This document shows positions 1 to 8,234 of a DNA stretch of 64,000 nt, piece after piece. Every line of letters starts with the position of its first letter. The first letter of the stretch is position 1. The position numbers and the translations under genes were made by a program. The stretch is from the NCBI RefSeq assembly GCF_902804475.1, contig NZ_CADCSU010000068.1, positions 21,455 through 85,454 of the forward strand, given 5' to 3'. The stretch is from Flavobacterium bizetiae. Lineage in GTDB: Bacteria; Bacteroidota; Bacteroidia; Flavobacteriales; Flavobacteriaceae. Below the pieces are notes generated by a model. It worked only from the letters and a program-made list of their open reading frames with translations, had not been told where the DNA came from and ran no database searches.

Positions 1-1
1 T

Positions 2-103
2 GAAATTCCTGCAAAAATGCAGGAGAGGCTCAATCTAACAACAGAAGATCTATTGGAACTCAAAGGAACTGTTCAGAAAATTTTAAATAAAATTCAAAAA
101 TAA
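2..103 (+). CDS. C-terminal end of a gene entering from before the window
   Basis: Thirty-three codons and a TAA stop are open from the first bases. The visible tail is hydrophilic and helical and ends in KILNKIQK. It stops 1 bp before the ATG of ohr, so the two are almost certainly cotranscribed. A MarR/OhrR-type regulator commonly neighbours ohr, and a charged amphipathic C-terminal helix would fit one, but nothing visible proves it. No domain can be assigned from so short a piece. Confidence 0.45.
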   Translation, partial: EIPAKMQERLNLTTEDLLELKGTVQKILNKIQK

Positions 104-104
104 A

Positions 105-527
105 ATGAAAACATTATATACAACCAGCGTTACTGCAAAAGGGGGAAGAAACGGACAGGTAAAAAGTGAAAACGGAATTTTGAACCTTGAGGTAAGAATG
201 CCCAAAGCTTTAGGAGGAGCCAGTGATGACTTTACCAATCCCGAAATGCTCTTCGCGGCAGGATATTCAGCATGCTTTGATAGTGCACTGAATCGCGTTA
301 TTGGTTTATCAAAAACTCAAACAGGTGAAACTTCGGTAGCTGCAAAGGTAAGTATCGGGCAAAATCAAGACGGTGGTTTTGGTCTGGCTGTAGAATTGGA
401 TGTGAATATTCCTGGAGTATCTATTGAAGAAGCTCAGGAATTAACGCAAAAAGCGCATCAGATTTGTCCTTATTCAAATGCGACAAGATCTAATATTGAA
501 GTTAAGCTTTTAGTGACCAATAACTAA
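105..527 (+). CDS. ohr: Organic hydroperoxide resistance protein (Ohr)
   Basis: Thiol-dependent peroxidase of the Ohr/OsmC family that reduces organic and fatty-acid hydroperoxides in the cytoplasm, usually recycled by lipoylated proteins. At 140 residues it has normal family length. The two catalytic cysteines are visible: Cys57 in the motif GYSACFDSAL and Cys121 in HQICPYSNA. Glu47 and an N-terminal Arg (Arg15) fit the residues that activate the peroxidatic cysteine. The N-terminal TTSVTAKGGRNG stretch is typical of Ohr rather than OsmC. It directly follows the fragment at the window edge and is closed by a hairpin terminator. It looks like a core housekeeping gene and marks the left border of the secretion cluster. 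Confidence 0.95.
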   Translation: MKTLYTTSVTAKGGRNGQVKSENGILNLEVRMPKALGGASDDFTNPEMLFAAGYSACFDSALNRVIGLSKTQTGETSVAAKVSIGQNQDGGFGLAVELDVNIPGVSIEEAQELTQKAHQICPYSNATRSNIEVKLLVTNN

Positions 528-550
528 GATTAATTTCTTTAAATTATATA

Positions 551-586
551 AATCTGCTTCCTTTTGGATGCAGATTTTTTATTTTT
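551..586 (+). terminator. Rho-independent terminator after ohr
   Basis: AATCTGC (551-557) pairs with GCAGATT (570-576) around a 12-base loop and is followed by a T-rich run. It closes the ohr transcript. Confidence 0.8.
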
Positions 587-819
587 ATAAAGGTCCCCTC
601 GCATCTATAGCTAAGTTTTATCCTTGCCTTTTTATATTCTTAAACTCATTTCTTTTTTCGGCTTTCTCAATCTCTATAACAGTTATAGCTGTTCCTTAAT
701 ATTGTTTTGTTTTTAAATTGTTAAGTTTCTGTTTGTTAGTTAAATACAGGTATTTATACTTAGCGATTTAGAAGTTTAATTGTGTTAATTTTAGTGTTGC
801 CAAAAACAAAGAAATTAAT
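587..819. other. Intergenic region before the secretion cluster
   Basis: AT-rich stretch of about 230 bp. It should hold the promoter of the phospholipase D-like gene, but no clean TTG/TAnnTTTG pair could be chosen. No small gene, repeat or attachment site was seen. Confidence 0.4.
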
Positions 820-2808
820 ATGAGAACAAAAATTGTTAATAATGAAATACTAAAAGGTCGTGCTATAGCAGGGACCTATGTAGTAATACTAGCATGGGAT
901 TTTATTGATCCTGATTCATTTGATAAAAGTAATCTCTTAGGGTTTGCCATTGAGAGGTCGGAATTAAAAAATGATGAAGTTCTGGAGAAATACTGGATGA
1001 AAGGTCTCAAGCGATTTGAGCATAAAGATAAAGGGCTGCCTGTAGGCACTCCGGTTTCAACCGCCGAGCATCCCTATCAATCCTTTCAGTGGTCAGACTA
1101 TACAGCAAAAGAAGGCCATCACTACATTTATCGTATTGTGCCTTGTTACGGGAAACCAAAACTGCTTACTTTAGATAAGGGCAATGCTTTGGAGATTAGT
1201 GTAATAACGGAGAAGGTAACAGGGGAAGAGAATAAATTAACAGCAAATACCAGTCATGATATTTATTTCAACAGAGGCGTAATTGGCTCCCAGGCGTATG
1301 CTAGAGAGTTTGGCAATCAAAAGCCCAATCCAAAGGAGCCTTATTCTAAAGAAATGAAATGGCTCTCGCGTGGTTTATTTGAGGCTCTTATTGATTTTAT
1401 TGCGGAGGCTAAAAATGAAAATTTTGGTTTGTATGCCGCTTTTTATGAATTCCATTATCAGCCTGTTGCTAAAGCTCTGGCGGCTGCCGCTGCGGCAGGG
1501 GCTGATGTTAAAATTGTCTATGATGCCGAGAGTTCTTATAAGGAAGAAAACTATGAAAATTTAAAACTTGCCGGTTTACAAAACAGTCAAAATGCTTTTC
1601 CTAGAACTGTTACCGAGGGTATACGGCACAATAAGTTTATAGTTCTTTTGCATAATAAAAAGCCCATTGCTGTTTGGACCGGTTCTGTAAATATATCCCC
1701 CGGGGGTATATTTGGACATTCCAATGTGGGGCATATTGTGCGTGATAAGGCTGTAGCAGAAGCTTATGAAGATTACTGGGGGGCTTTAAGTAAAAACATA
1801 AGCATTAAAGATTTACGCCAGAAGCATAAAAATATCTTTACACTTCCCAAGCTTCCATTAAAGAAAGGAACTATTATCCCGATTTTCAGCCCAAGGGATG
1901 AGAAAGATGAAAATACCACTCTGGATTGGTATGCAAGTCTGATGGATAGCGCCAGGCAGATCATTTGCTTTACTATTGCCTTTAATCTTGATGAGACCTT
2001 CCAAAGGGTTATACAAAAAGAAAGTGACTTGCTTCGTTACCTTGTCAAAGATGATGATCTGGGTAAAAATGAAATTATAGGAAACGACCATGATGTTATA
2101 TTTGCATCGGGGAGCAGTTTCACAGAAAATAATTGGCCCAATTTCTTGAGTGAGCTCAGCGATAATCCCCTTAATAGCAATGATTACATTCACAATAAGT
2201 TTATGCTTGTGGACCCTTTGGGTGATAATCCAATTGTGGTTACCGGCTCGGCTAACTTTAGTAAGCCTTCTCAAAGATCCAACGATGAGAACATGTTAGT
2301 AATAGTGGGGGATACCCGTGTTGCGGATATCTACTTTGGAGAGTTTATGCGAATTTTTGATCACCATTACGTGAGATATCTGAAAAGAAAACTCGATAAT
2401 TCCCATATTGACACCAGTAAAAACAAAGGTTATCTGGCTGAGGATGGTAGTTGGACCAGATCTCATTTTAATTCTAACAGTTACAAAGAGAAACGCAGAA
2501 AGTATTTTCTGAATTCCCCATTAGATCCTATTAGTGATATAGCAAAACTGAAGGCTTTTAGTGCTGCGGACTTTGATTTAGAGATACTTGATCTTGAGTC
2601 TGTTTATGTAGTGGTTATCCATGAGCAGGCAGGGGCCTGGAGGATATTGTCAAGAAATTTTACCCAGCCGCCCTCTGAAAACCCTATTAGGTATACCGAT
2701 ATCAAAACCATAGGATTATGCCCTGTACTGAGTGACTTGGGAGAAGTAAATATACGAAATGCAATAACAGGCGCTGTAGGGAAAGGAAAATTAATTCGTA
2801 TCAAATAA
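820..2808 (+). CDS. Phospholipase D-like protein with two HKD-type motifs
   Basis: Soluble 662-residue protein with no signal peptide. The first ~150 residues look like a beta-rich domain, perhaps fibronectin-like. Two PLD half-sites follow. The second is canonical: His458-x-Lys460-x4-Asp465, then VVTGSANFS. The first keeps His270-x-Lys272 and WTGSVNIS but has Leu where the Asp of HxKx4D is expected. PLD-family enzymes use a His from each half to cleave phosphodiesters, in lipids or nucleic acids, so activity remains possible. About 120 residues follow the second motif. It starts a run of same-strand genes leading into the Tra genes and is followed 8 bp later by a secreted protein. It could be a nuclease, a lipase-type effector or a maintenance factor, and the sequence does not decide. 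Confidence 0.85.
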   Translation: MRTKIVNNEILKGRAIAGTYVVILAWDFIDPDSFDKSNLLGFAIERSELKNDEVLEKYWMKGLKRFEHKDKGLPVGTPVSTAEHPYQSFQWSDYTAKEGHHYIYRIVPCYGKPKLLTLDKGNALEISVITEKVTGEENKLTANTSHDIYFNRGVIGSQAYAREFGNQKPNPKEPYSKEMKWLSRGLFEALIDFIAEAKNENFGLYAAFYEFHYQPVAKALAAAAAAGADVKIVYDAESSYKEENYENLKLAGLQNSQNAFPRTVTEGIRHNKFIVLLHNKKPIAVWTGSVNISPGGIFGHSNVGHIVRDKAVAEAYEDYWGALSKNISIKDLRQKHKNIFTLPKLPLKKGTIIPIFSPRDEKDENTTLDWYASLMDSARQIICFTIAFNLDETFQRVIQKESDLLRYLVKDDDLGKNEIIGNDHDVIFASGSSFTENNWPNFLSELSDNPLNSNDYIHNKFMLVDPLGDNPIVVTGSANFSKPSQRSNDENMLVIVGDTRVADIYFGEFMRIFDHHYVRYLKRKLDNSHIDTSKNKGYLAEDGSWTRSHFNSNSYKEKRRKYFLNSPLDPISDIAKLKAFSAADFDLEILDLESVYVVVIHEQAGAWRILSRNFTQPPSENPIRYTDIKTIGLCPVLSDLGEVNIRNAITGAVGKGKLIRIK

Positions 2809-2816
2809 TATAAATT

Positions 2817-4190
2817 ATGAAAAAGATATTTTTACTCTTATTGCTTATTCCTGTCCTGGGAACAGCTCAAACAAAATTAGCCCGTTATCAGAGGAAAATA
2901 CTCTCTGAAAATATAATTACTAATAACCTTCAAAATAAGTTTGTAGAGGTCACATTAAATAATGTTCCTGATGCCAGTTTGTATAACGGAACTCTTGCAG
3001 AGGTAACAAAACGCAACATATTTACCCTTAGTGATAAGGGACAAAAGGCTTTTATAGAGGCAGTTAATTCTAAATCTAAAGAATTACCTGAATTGCTTAA
3101 GGCAATTCCAACATTGTTAGAATCATCGCCAAGTACGGAGATACCTGTAGATTTTAAACGAATTGAATTTTCAAAGAAAGTTGAGATTGTAGTGAATAAT
3201 AAGCAGATAGCTCATGGGCGTATTGCCAAACTGGTTATGTGGCTTACACTCGATGATAATACCCTGGTGGAATTCAGCGGTTTTGGACAGCTCTCCACCA
3301 AATTTTATACTATTGACTACGGTACTGTTTCATTAAATAGAACTACTGGATTTACTTTAAATGCAGGGGTTAACATACTAGGTACAGGAGCTGTTAATAC
3401 CACTAGTGTTGCAACGGGTAATAGTGGAACCACTACAGATGTTAATGGTACTACAAGCTCTAATACCTCAACTCTTGGGGCAAGTTACTCTAACAGCCGT
3501 ACAACTGCTGAGGCTATGGCTCTTAGCAATACTGTTATTATCTCAAAGGGATCACTCAATAGAAAAGAAATCTCCTTAATGCAGAACGGCGTTCCCAATA
3601 AGGATCTTGATGATAATATCAATATGGAAATTATATTTAAAACTGTCAACAATTATACTGTACCTGTTTTAAAATTCAAAGGATTGTTCAAAGACAATGT
3701 ATTTGCTACAGACCCTTCCAAGATATTAATTAATAAAGTTTATATGACCCTTCCCAATATTTTTAAAGGAGATGTTAAAGGCAAGCTGAGCTACACCTAC
3801 CTTTATCGCGATATTGGATCTGGTGAGAATACCCCAGGAGAGTTTGATGATAAAATTAACTATTATCAGTTAAATGATAGGGGAATCACCGAGTTACCCG
3901 TTAAACTTGTGGGGCAACACGAACTTCTTCCTAAATTGTATTCAATCATTACTGATCCTGTAAACCTTACAGACTCTCTATACCTAAATTATTATGGACA
4001 GCATGTAAAATTGTATTTTACGGACTTATCATCGGCATCTGAATTTATTGATTACCTGCAATCAAGTGGTTATACCAGCGTGAAAGGGTTTCAGGTGGAA
4101 TATGAGAAATTATCACAAGGTGATGTTACCTACCTAAAGTATGATGCTTCCATGTTGGGCAGCTTGCGTCCCATTATAGATATGAGATAA
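2817..4190 (+). CDS. Secreted protein of unknown function
   Basis: 457 residues with a clear Sec signal peptide (residues 1-18, cleavage near GTAQ). No known domain recognised. A central stretch at about residues 185-240 is very rich in Thr, Ser, Asn and Gly and resembles a flexible or passenger-type linker. The rest is mixed alpha/beta. It begins 8 bp after the PLD-like gene, so the two form a transcriptional unit and may work together. It could be a periplasmic or surface partner, or the protective protein for the PLD-like enzyme. No lipobox and no type IX sorting domain are visible. Confidence 0.7.
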   Translation: MKKIFLLLLLIPVLGTAQTKLARYQRKILSENIITNNLQNKFVEVTLNNVPDASLYNGTLAEVTKRNIFTLSDKGQKAFIEAVNSKSKELPELLKAIPTLLESSPSTEIPVDFKRIEFSKKVEIVVNNKQIAHGRIAKLVMWLTLDDNTLVEFSGFGQLSTKFYTIDYGTVSLNRTTGFTLNAGVNILGTGAVNTTSVATGNSGTTTDVNGTTSSNTSTLGASYSNSRTTAEAMALSNTVIISKGSLNRKEISLMQNGVPNKDLDDNINMEIIFKTVNNYTVPVLKFKGLFKDNVFATDPSKILINKVYMTLPNIFKGDVKGKLSYTYLYRDIGSGENTPGEFDDKINYYQLNDRGITELPVKLVGQHELLPKLYSIITDPVNLTDSLYLNYYGQHVKLYFTDLSSASEFIDYLQSSGYTSVKGFQVEYEKLSQGDVTYLKYDASMLGSLRPIIDMR

Positions 4191-4209
4191 AAAAAAGCCT
4201 TTCTTTTTT
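4191..4209 (+). terminator. Weak possible terminator after the PLD pair
   Basis: AAAAAAG pairs with CTTTTTT around a 5-base loop right after the stop codon. The stem is almost all A-T, so termination would be weak. Confidence 0.3.
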
Positions 4210-4358
4210 GAATATTGAAACACAATTCCACGGGTATTGGGTAAGCTTAGCTATTTCAATAAATACAAATCTTCGTATTGAATATAAGGTACAAAAAAGG
4301 TACAAGATAAAGTTGTACTTGTAGCATTTGAATTGTATTTGTTCCTTTGATCTATAGA

Positions 4359-4387
4359 GTAAATCATATATCTTTTATATGATTTAC
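4359..4387. repeat. Perfect 12-bp inverted repeat upstream of the 161-residue gene
   Basis: GTAAATCATATA (4359-4370) is matched exactly by its reverse complement (4376-4387) with a 5-base spacer. No T-run follows, so it is more likely a protein-binding operator or a remnant of mobile DNA than a terminator. Confidence 0.6.
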
Positions 4388-4428
4388 ATAAAGAGAAAGA
4401 AGATGTTGAACGATTAAATGAAAAAGCT

Positions 4429-4914
4429 ATGTTTACCAATATCTCATGGGGCAATTATATAATTGCCGTTACTATACTCTTGCTGATCTGGTATTTGATT
4501 GTAGGATTCAGATGTTATTATCCTGATCTGAGAGCAATTTTAAATGGAGAGAAAAACCTATATTCTTTAAGTTTTAGAAATAACCCGGAAGAAAAATTAG
4601 CTGCCCATCTTCAAAAAGGCAGCGTCGATGAAAACAGGGAATTGTCTTCTTACAAAGAATCTTTTGACACTTTGGCTGACGCAGAGGAATTGTCAGATCG
4701 GATTAAAGGAGCCATTAAGGAGAGCGTTGAGAGAAATCTCTCACTGGAAGAATTCCAAAATTATCTAAAATTACTGCTAAGTGAATATCCCTTTGTCAGG
4801 ATCTCCACCCTTAGAGAGAATATCAATGCTATAATAGTCAAGAACTGTAAAAGCTACCCAGGGCTACTTTTAACTCCTTCTCAGGTGGATGTCCTTTGGG
4901 AAGAGAGTACTTAA
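4429..4914 (+). CDS. Small membrane-anchored protein at the head of the tra genes
   Basis: 161 residues with one transmembrane segment near the N-terminus (about residues 9-28, IIAVTILLLIWYLIVGF) and a charged cytoplasmic part. Not recognised as a named family. Its position just before TraE suggests an accessory of the transfer apparatus, where Bacteroidota tra operons carry small variable genes. The reading frame stays open for 22 codons upstream of the chosen ATG and there encodes a plausible charged helix (KEKEDVERLNEKA) with no start codon. Either the gene lost its original N-terminus or translation begins at an unusual codon. Confidence 0.6.
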   Translation: MFTNISWGNYIIAVTILLLIWYLIVGFRCYYPDLRAILNGEKNLYSLSFRNNPEEKLAAHLQKGSVDENRELSSYKESFDTLADAEELSDRIKGAIKESVERNLSLEEFQNYLKLLLSEYPFVRISTLRENINAIIVKNCKSYPGLLLTPSQVDVLWEEST

Positions 4915-4923
4915 ATAAGATAC

Positions 4924-5010
4924 AGTGGAGGAATATTCCCTGTTCTCTCTGGTGCGGTATGGCGTAATGTGACAGGAAATAGAGTTATGCAATGGCGGTA
5001 TTCCTCCGCT
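4924..5010 (+). promoter_or_regulatory. Structured leader or attenuator before traE
   Basis: An outer stem pairs GTGGAGGAATA (4925-4935) with TATTCCTCCGC (4999-5009), including one G-U pair. An inner stem pairs TTCCCTGT (4936-4943) with ACAGGAAA (4972-4979), almost stacked on it. A short TTTTAAT tract follows the outer stem. The arrangement could act as an attenuator, an RNA processing signal or a transfer-related DNA structure. Confidence 0.45.
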
Positions 5011-5047
5011 TTTAATAGGTGATTATCTAGAACTTAAATGATGCGTG

Positions 5048-5386
5048 ATGAAAAAGTACAAGTGGAAATTAAAAAGAATTGAAAGAAAAAAAGTAATGGC
5101 AATTTGCCTTTTTGTAATGTTGTTTGTTTTTCATTTCACTGTCAGGGCTCAGGACGGTGTGGCTGGAATAAATGAAGCCAACCAAAAAGTCAGAAGCTAT
5201 TTTGACGCCGGAACAGAACTCATGTACGCAGTGGGAGCCATCCTGGGACTTATCGGGGCTGTGAAGGTTTATCAGAAATGGAACGCCGGGGATCCCGATA
5301 CGGGAAAAGTAGCAGCGGCCTGGTTTGGAAGCTGCGTGTTTTTGGTGGTAGTAGCTACGGTTATTAAGTCCTTTTTCGGGGTTTAG
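5048..5386 (+). CDS. traE: Conjugative transfer protein TraE (DUF4134)
   Basis: 112-residue membrane protein matching the small TraE/DUF4134 component of Bacteroidota type IV secretion systems, which holds the place of the VirB2-like subunit. It has an N-terminal hydrophobic signal-like segment ending near VRAQDG, then two further hydrophobic segments (LMYAVGAILGLIGAVKVY and AAWFGSCVFLVVVATVI) joined by a conserved loop with GDPDTGK. The ATG at 5048 was chosen over the GTG one codon earlier. It precedes traF by 24 bp. Confidence 0.88.
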   Translation: MKKYKWKLKRIERKKVMAICLFVMLFVFHFTVRAQDGVAGINEANQKVRSYFDAGTELMYAVGAILGLIGAVKVYQKWNAGDPDTGKVAAAWFGSCVFLVVVATVIKSFFGV

Positions 5387-5410
5387 GTTGAATTGAGTGG
5401 AACAAAACAG

Positions 5411-5722
5411 ATGAATAGTGTATATCAAGTCAATAAAGGCATTAATCAGTCTCTTGAATTCAAGGGGTTAAAAGCGCAATACATCTGGTATCTGGGGGCT
5501 GGGCTGGTAGGACTGATGATTCTTTTTGCAGTACTTTATATTATTGGAGTTCCTTCTATTATCTGTGTTGCTTTTATTGGAAGTTCTGGGGGATTTCTTG
5601 TCTTTCAGATCTACCGCATGAGCAATCGCTTTGGTCAATACGGCATGATGAAGGCCCTGGCGAGAAAACGAATTCCAAAAGTTATAAAGTTGCAAAGCAG
5701 GGGAGTTTTTATAAAAAGATAG
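5411..5722 (+). CDS. traF: Conjugative transfer protein TraF (DUF4133)
   Basis: 103 residues from the ATG at 5411. A TTG 18 bp earlier is possible but less likely. The N-terminal motif VNKGINQSLEFKGLKAQYIWY is characteristic of TraF/DUF4133, a VirB3-like inner-membrane protein. Two adjacent transmembrane segments follow (about residues 30-72), then a basic tail. It is placed between TraE and the TraG ATPase, as in other Bacteroidota tra operons. Confidence 0.88.
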   Translation: MNSVYQVNKGINQSLEFKGLKAQYIWYLGAGLVGLMILFAVLYIIGVPSIICVAFIGSSGGFLVFQIYRMSNRFGQYGMMKALARKRIPKVIKLQSRGVFIKR

Positions 5723-5755
5723 CTATAGAACGTTAGTGTTAAAAAATGGGAAACA

Positions 5756-8227
5756 ATGGAGAGAAGGATGGAGGATATGCTGCCCATTATGGACGTGGAG
5801 CATGATTGTATATTATCAAAACAAGGGGATATAACTATTGTATTTAAGGTGGAACTCCCAGAGATTTTTACCCTCTCGGACCAGGAATATGAAGCCTTTC
5901 ACCAATCGTGGATAAAAGCTTTGAAAGTGCTGCCAAAGTTTTGTGTTTTTCACAAGCAGGACTGGTTTTTAGAGAGTACCTACAAGGCAGATTTTACAAA
6001 AGAGGACAGCAGCTTTTTAACCAGAAGCAGCGAGCGATTCTTTAACGGAAGACCTTTTTTGGATCACTCGTGTTATATCATGCTCACCAAAAAAACAATA
6101 GGCAGAAAAACTTCTACTTCCTTGTTCTCGAGTCTTATCAGATATTCCATAGTACCCCAGGAAACCCTAAACTTTCAATTGCTTGAGGATTTTATGGATA
6201 GCGCAGGCCAGTTCAAACGCATTATGGAAGACAGCGGGTTTGTAAAATTGACTCGCCTGGATAATAATGCCCTTAGGAGCCAGAGCAGGAAAGTGGGACT
6301 CATTGAGCAATATTGTGTTTTATCCCAGAGCCCGGATTCCTTTGTCTATAAGGATCTGAAATTTGATAAAGGTCTTGAGGTAGGGGATAAACATTGCCAG
6401 CTCTTTACCCTGGGAGATGCCGCTGATTTGCCAGCCTTGTGCGGTTCGAGAATCAACTTTGATCGCTATTGCAGCGATAAAACAAAATTTAGTGTGGGGT
6501 TTGCCTCAACTCTGGGACAACTCTTATCGTGTAACCACATCTATAACCAGTACATTTTTATAGAAGACGCCCAGAAAACCATTCAGAAACTCGAGAGCAA
6601 AAGATTGCGCCTGCAATCCTTATCAGCCTATAGCCGAGAGAACATGATAGCGCGGGATGCTACCAATGATTTTTTAAACGAGGCCATTGCCCAGCAAAGA
6701 CTCCCGGTAAAGGCGCATTTCAATATACTAGCCTGGTCCACGGATAAGGAAGAGCTCAAGGAGATCAAAAACAAAGTAATATCAGCCTTGACCCAGATGG
6801 ATGCGGCGGCCAAGCAGGAAACTGTTGGAGCTCCCCAGATCTATTGGGCAGGAATACCTGGAAACGCAGCAGATTTTCCAATGAATGATACCTTTGATAC
6901 CTTCACTGAGCAGGCTGTTTGTTTTCTGAGTATGGAAACCTCATACCGCTCCTCGCTGAGTCCTGTAGGGATACGTCTGGGAGACCGCCAGACGGGAAAA
7001 CCCGTACATGTAGATATTAGTGATGAGCCCATGAAAATGGGTATCTGCACCAACCGCAATAAGTTTATATTAGGTCCTTCGGGAAGCGGTAAGTCGTTTT
7101 TTACCAATCATATGGTCCGTAGTTATTACGAGCAAGGAGCCCATATTGTTCTGGTGGATGTCGGACATAGCTATAAGGGACTATGTGATATGGTGGGTGG
7201 ATATTATTTTACCTATGATGAGCATAACCCTATCCGGTTTAATCCTTTTTATATAGGTCAAGGGGATAATCTGGATACTGAGAAAAAGGAGAGTATTAAA
7301 ACCCTGCTTTTGGCGCTGTGGAAAAAAGATGATGAGACTTTCAACAGGAGTGAGTATGTAGCCCTTTCTAATTCCTTGCAGCTCTACTATGAGAAATTGG
7401 AGAAAAACGCTGAGATATTTCCGTGTTTCAACAGTTTCTATGAATTCCTGAAAGAGGACTTTGTACCAATTTTAGAAAGTGACAAGGTAAAGGAAAAGGA
7501 TTTTGATGTTAATAATTTTCTCTATGTGCTGCGTCCCTATTACAAAGCAGGCGAGTTTGATTATCTATTAAATGCCACAGAGAATCTGGACCTTTTAAAA
7601 GAAAGACTCATTGTCTTTGAACTGGACAATATCAAGGACCATCCGATTCTTTTTCCAGTGGTGACCATTATTATCATGGAGGTATTTATCAGTAAGATGA
7701 GAAAGCTAAAAGGTGTCCGTAAGATGATTTTAATTGAAGAGGCATGGAAAGCCATTGCCCGCGAGGGTATGGCAGAATATATACGGTATCTTTTTAAAAC
7801 AGTTCGAAAATTCTTTGGCGAGGCCATTGTGGTGACCCAGGAAGTGGAAGATATTATCTCTTCTCCCATAGTCAAGCAGGCCATTATCAACAGCAGTGAT
7901 TGTATTATACTGCTGGATCAGAGCAAGTATCAAAATAAATTTGAGCAGATTCAGGACCTTTTGGGACTCACTGACAAAGCAAAAGCACTGGTGCTCTCAG
8001 TGAACAAGAGTAATGATCCAGATAAAAAGTATAAGGAGGTGTTCATATCATTAGGGGGCATAATCTCTAAGGTATTTCGAACTGAAGTATCGCTCGAAGA
8101 GTATTTGGCCTATACCACCGAGGAGCCTGAAAAAGTAAAGGTGCAGCAGTATGCCAGAAAATTCGGGGGTGATATTAAAAGAGGCATTGCCGCGCTGGCC
8201 CAGGAGATGAGAAACCAAATCAAATAA
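5756..8227 (+). CDS. traG: Conjugation ATPase TraG (VirB4-type)
   Basis: 823-residue ATPase that powers assembly of the secretion channel at the inner membrane. The Walker A motif GPSGSGKS is at residues 440-447. A Walker B-like ILIEEAW has its Glu pair at residues 661-662, followed by the TrwB-like stretch FGEAIVVTQEVEDI. The N-terminal ~400 residues match the VirB4/TraG non-catalytic domain. Length is normal and the frame is intact. The 'TraG' name follows Bacteroides usage, so this is not the VirD4 coupling protein. It lies 33 bp after traF and 7 bp before traI. Confidence 0.95.
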   Translation: MERRMEDMLPIMDVEHDCILSKQGDITIVFKVELPEIFTLSDQEYEAFHQSWIKALKVLPKFCVFHKQDWFLESTYKADFTKEDSSFLTRSSERFFNGRPFLDHSCYIMLTKKTIGRKTSTSLFSSLIRYSIVPQETLNFQLLEDFMDSAGQFKRIMEDSGFVKLTRLDNNALRSQSRKVGLIEQYCVLSQSPDSFVYKDLKFDKGLEVGDKHCQLFTLGDAADLPALCGSRINFDRYCSDKTKFSVGFASTLGQLLSCNHIYNQYIFIEDAQKTIQKLESKRLRLQSLSAYSRENMIARDATNDFLNEAIAQQRLPVKAHFNILAWSTDKEELKEIKNKVISALTQMDAAAKQETVGAPQIYWAGIPGNAADFPMNDTFDTFTEQAVCFLSMETSYRSSLSPVGIRLGDRQTGKPVHVDISDEPMKMGICTNRNKFILGPSGSGKSFFTNHMVRSYYEQGAHIVLVDVGHSYKGLCDMVGGYYFTYDEHNPIRFNPFYIGQGDNLDTEKKESIKTLLLALWKKDDETFNRSEYVALSNSLQLYYEKLEKNAEIFPCFNSFYEFLKEDFVPILESDKVKEKDFDVNNFLYVLRPYYKAGEFDYLLNATENLDLLKERLIVFELDNIKDHPILFPVVTIIIMEVFISKMRKLKGVRKMILIEEAWKAIAREGMAEYIRYLFKTVRKFFGEAIVVTQEVEDIISSPIVKQAIINSSDCIILLDQSKYQNKFEQIQDLLGLTDKAKALVLSVNKSNDPDKKYKEVFISLGGIISKVFRTEVSLEEYLAYTTEEPEKVKVQQYARKFGGDIKRGIAALAQEMRNQIK

Positions 8228-8234
8228 AGAAAAA

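Noticed and set aside
1858..2274. Long minus-strand open frame inside the PLD-like gene
   Set aside because: It overlaps a clear coding region, has no recognisable motif and no promoter. It is a shadow of the real gene.
4924..5010. Origin of transfer at the nested stems
   Set aside because: No relaxase gene or recognisable nick-site context is nearby, so the structure is reported only as a regulatory candidate.
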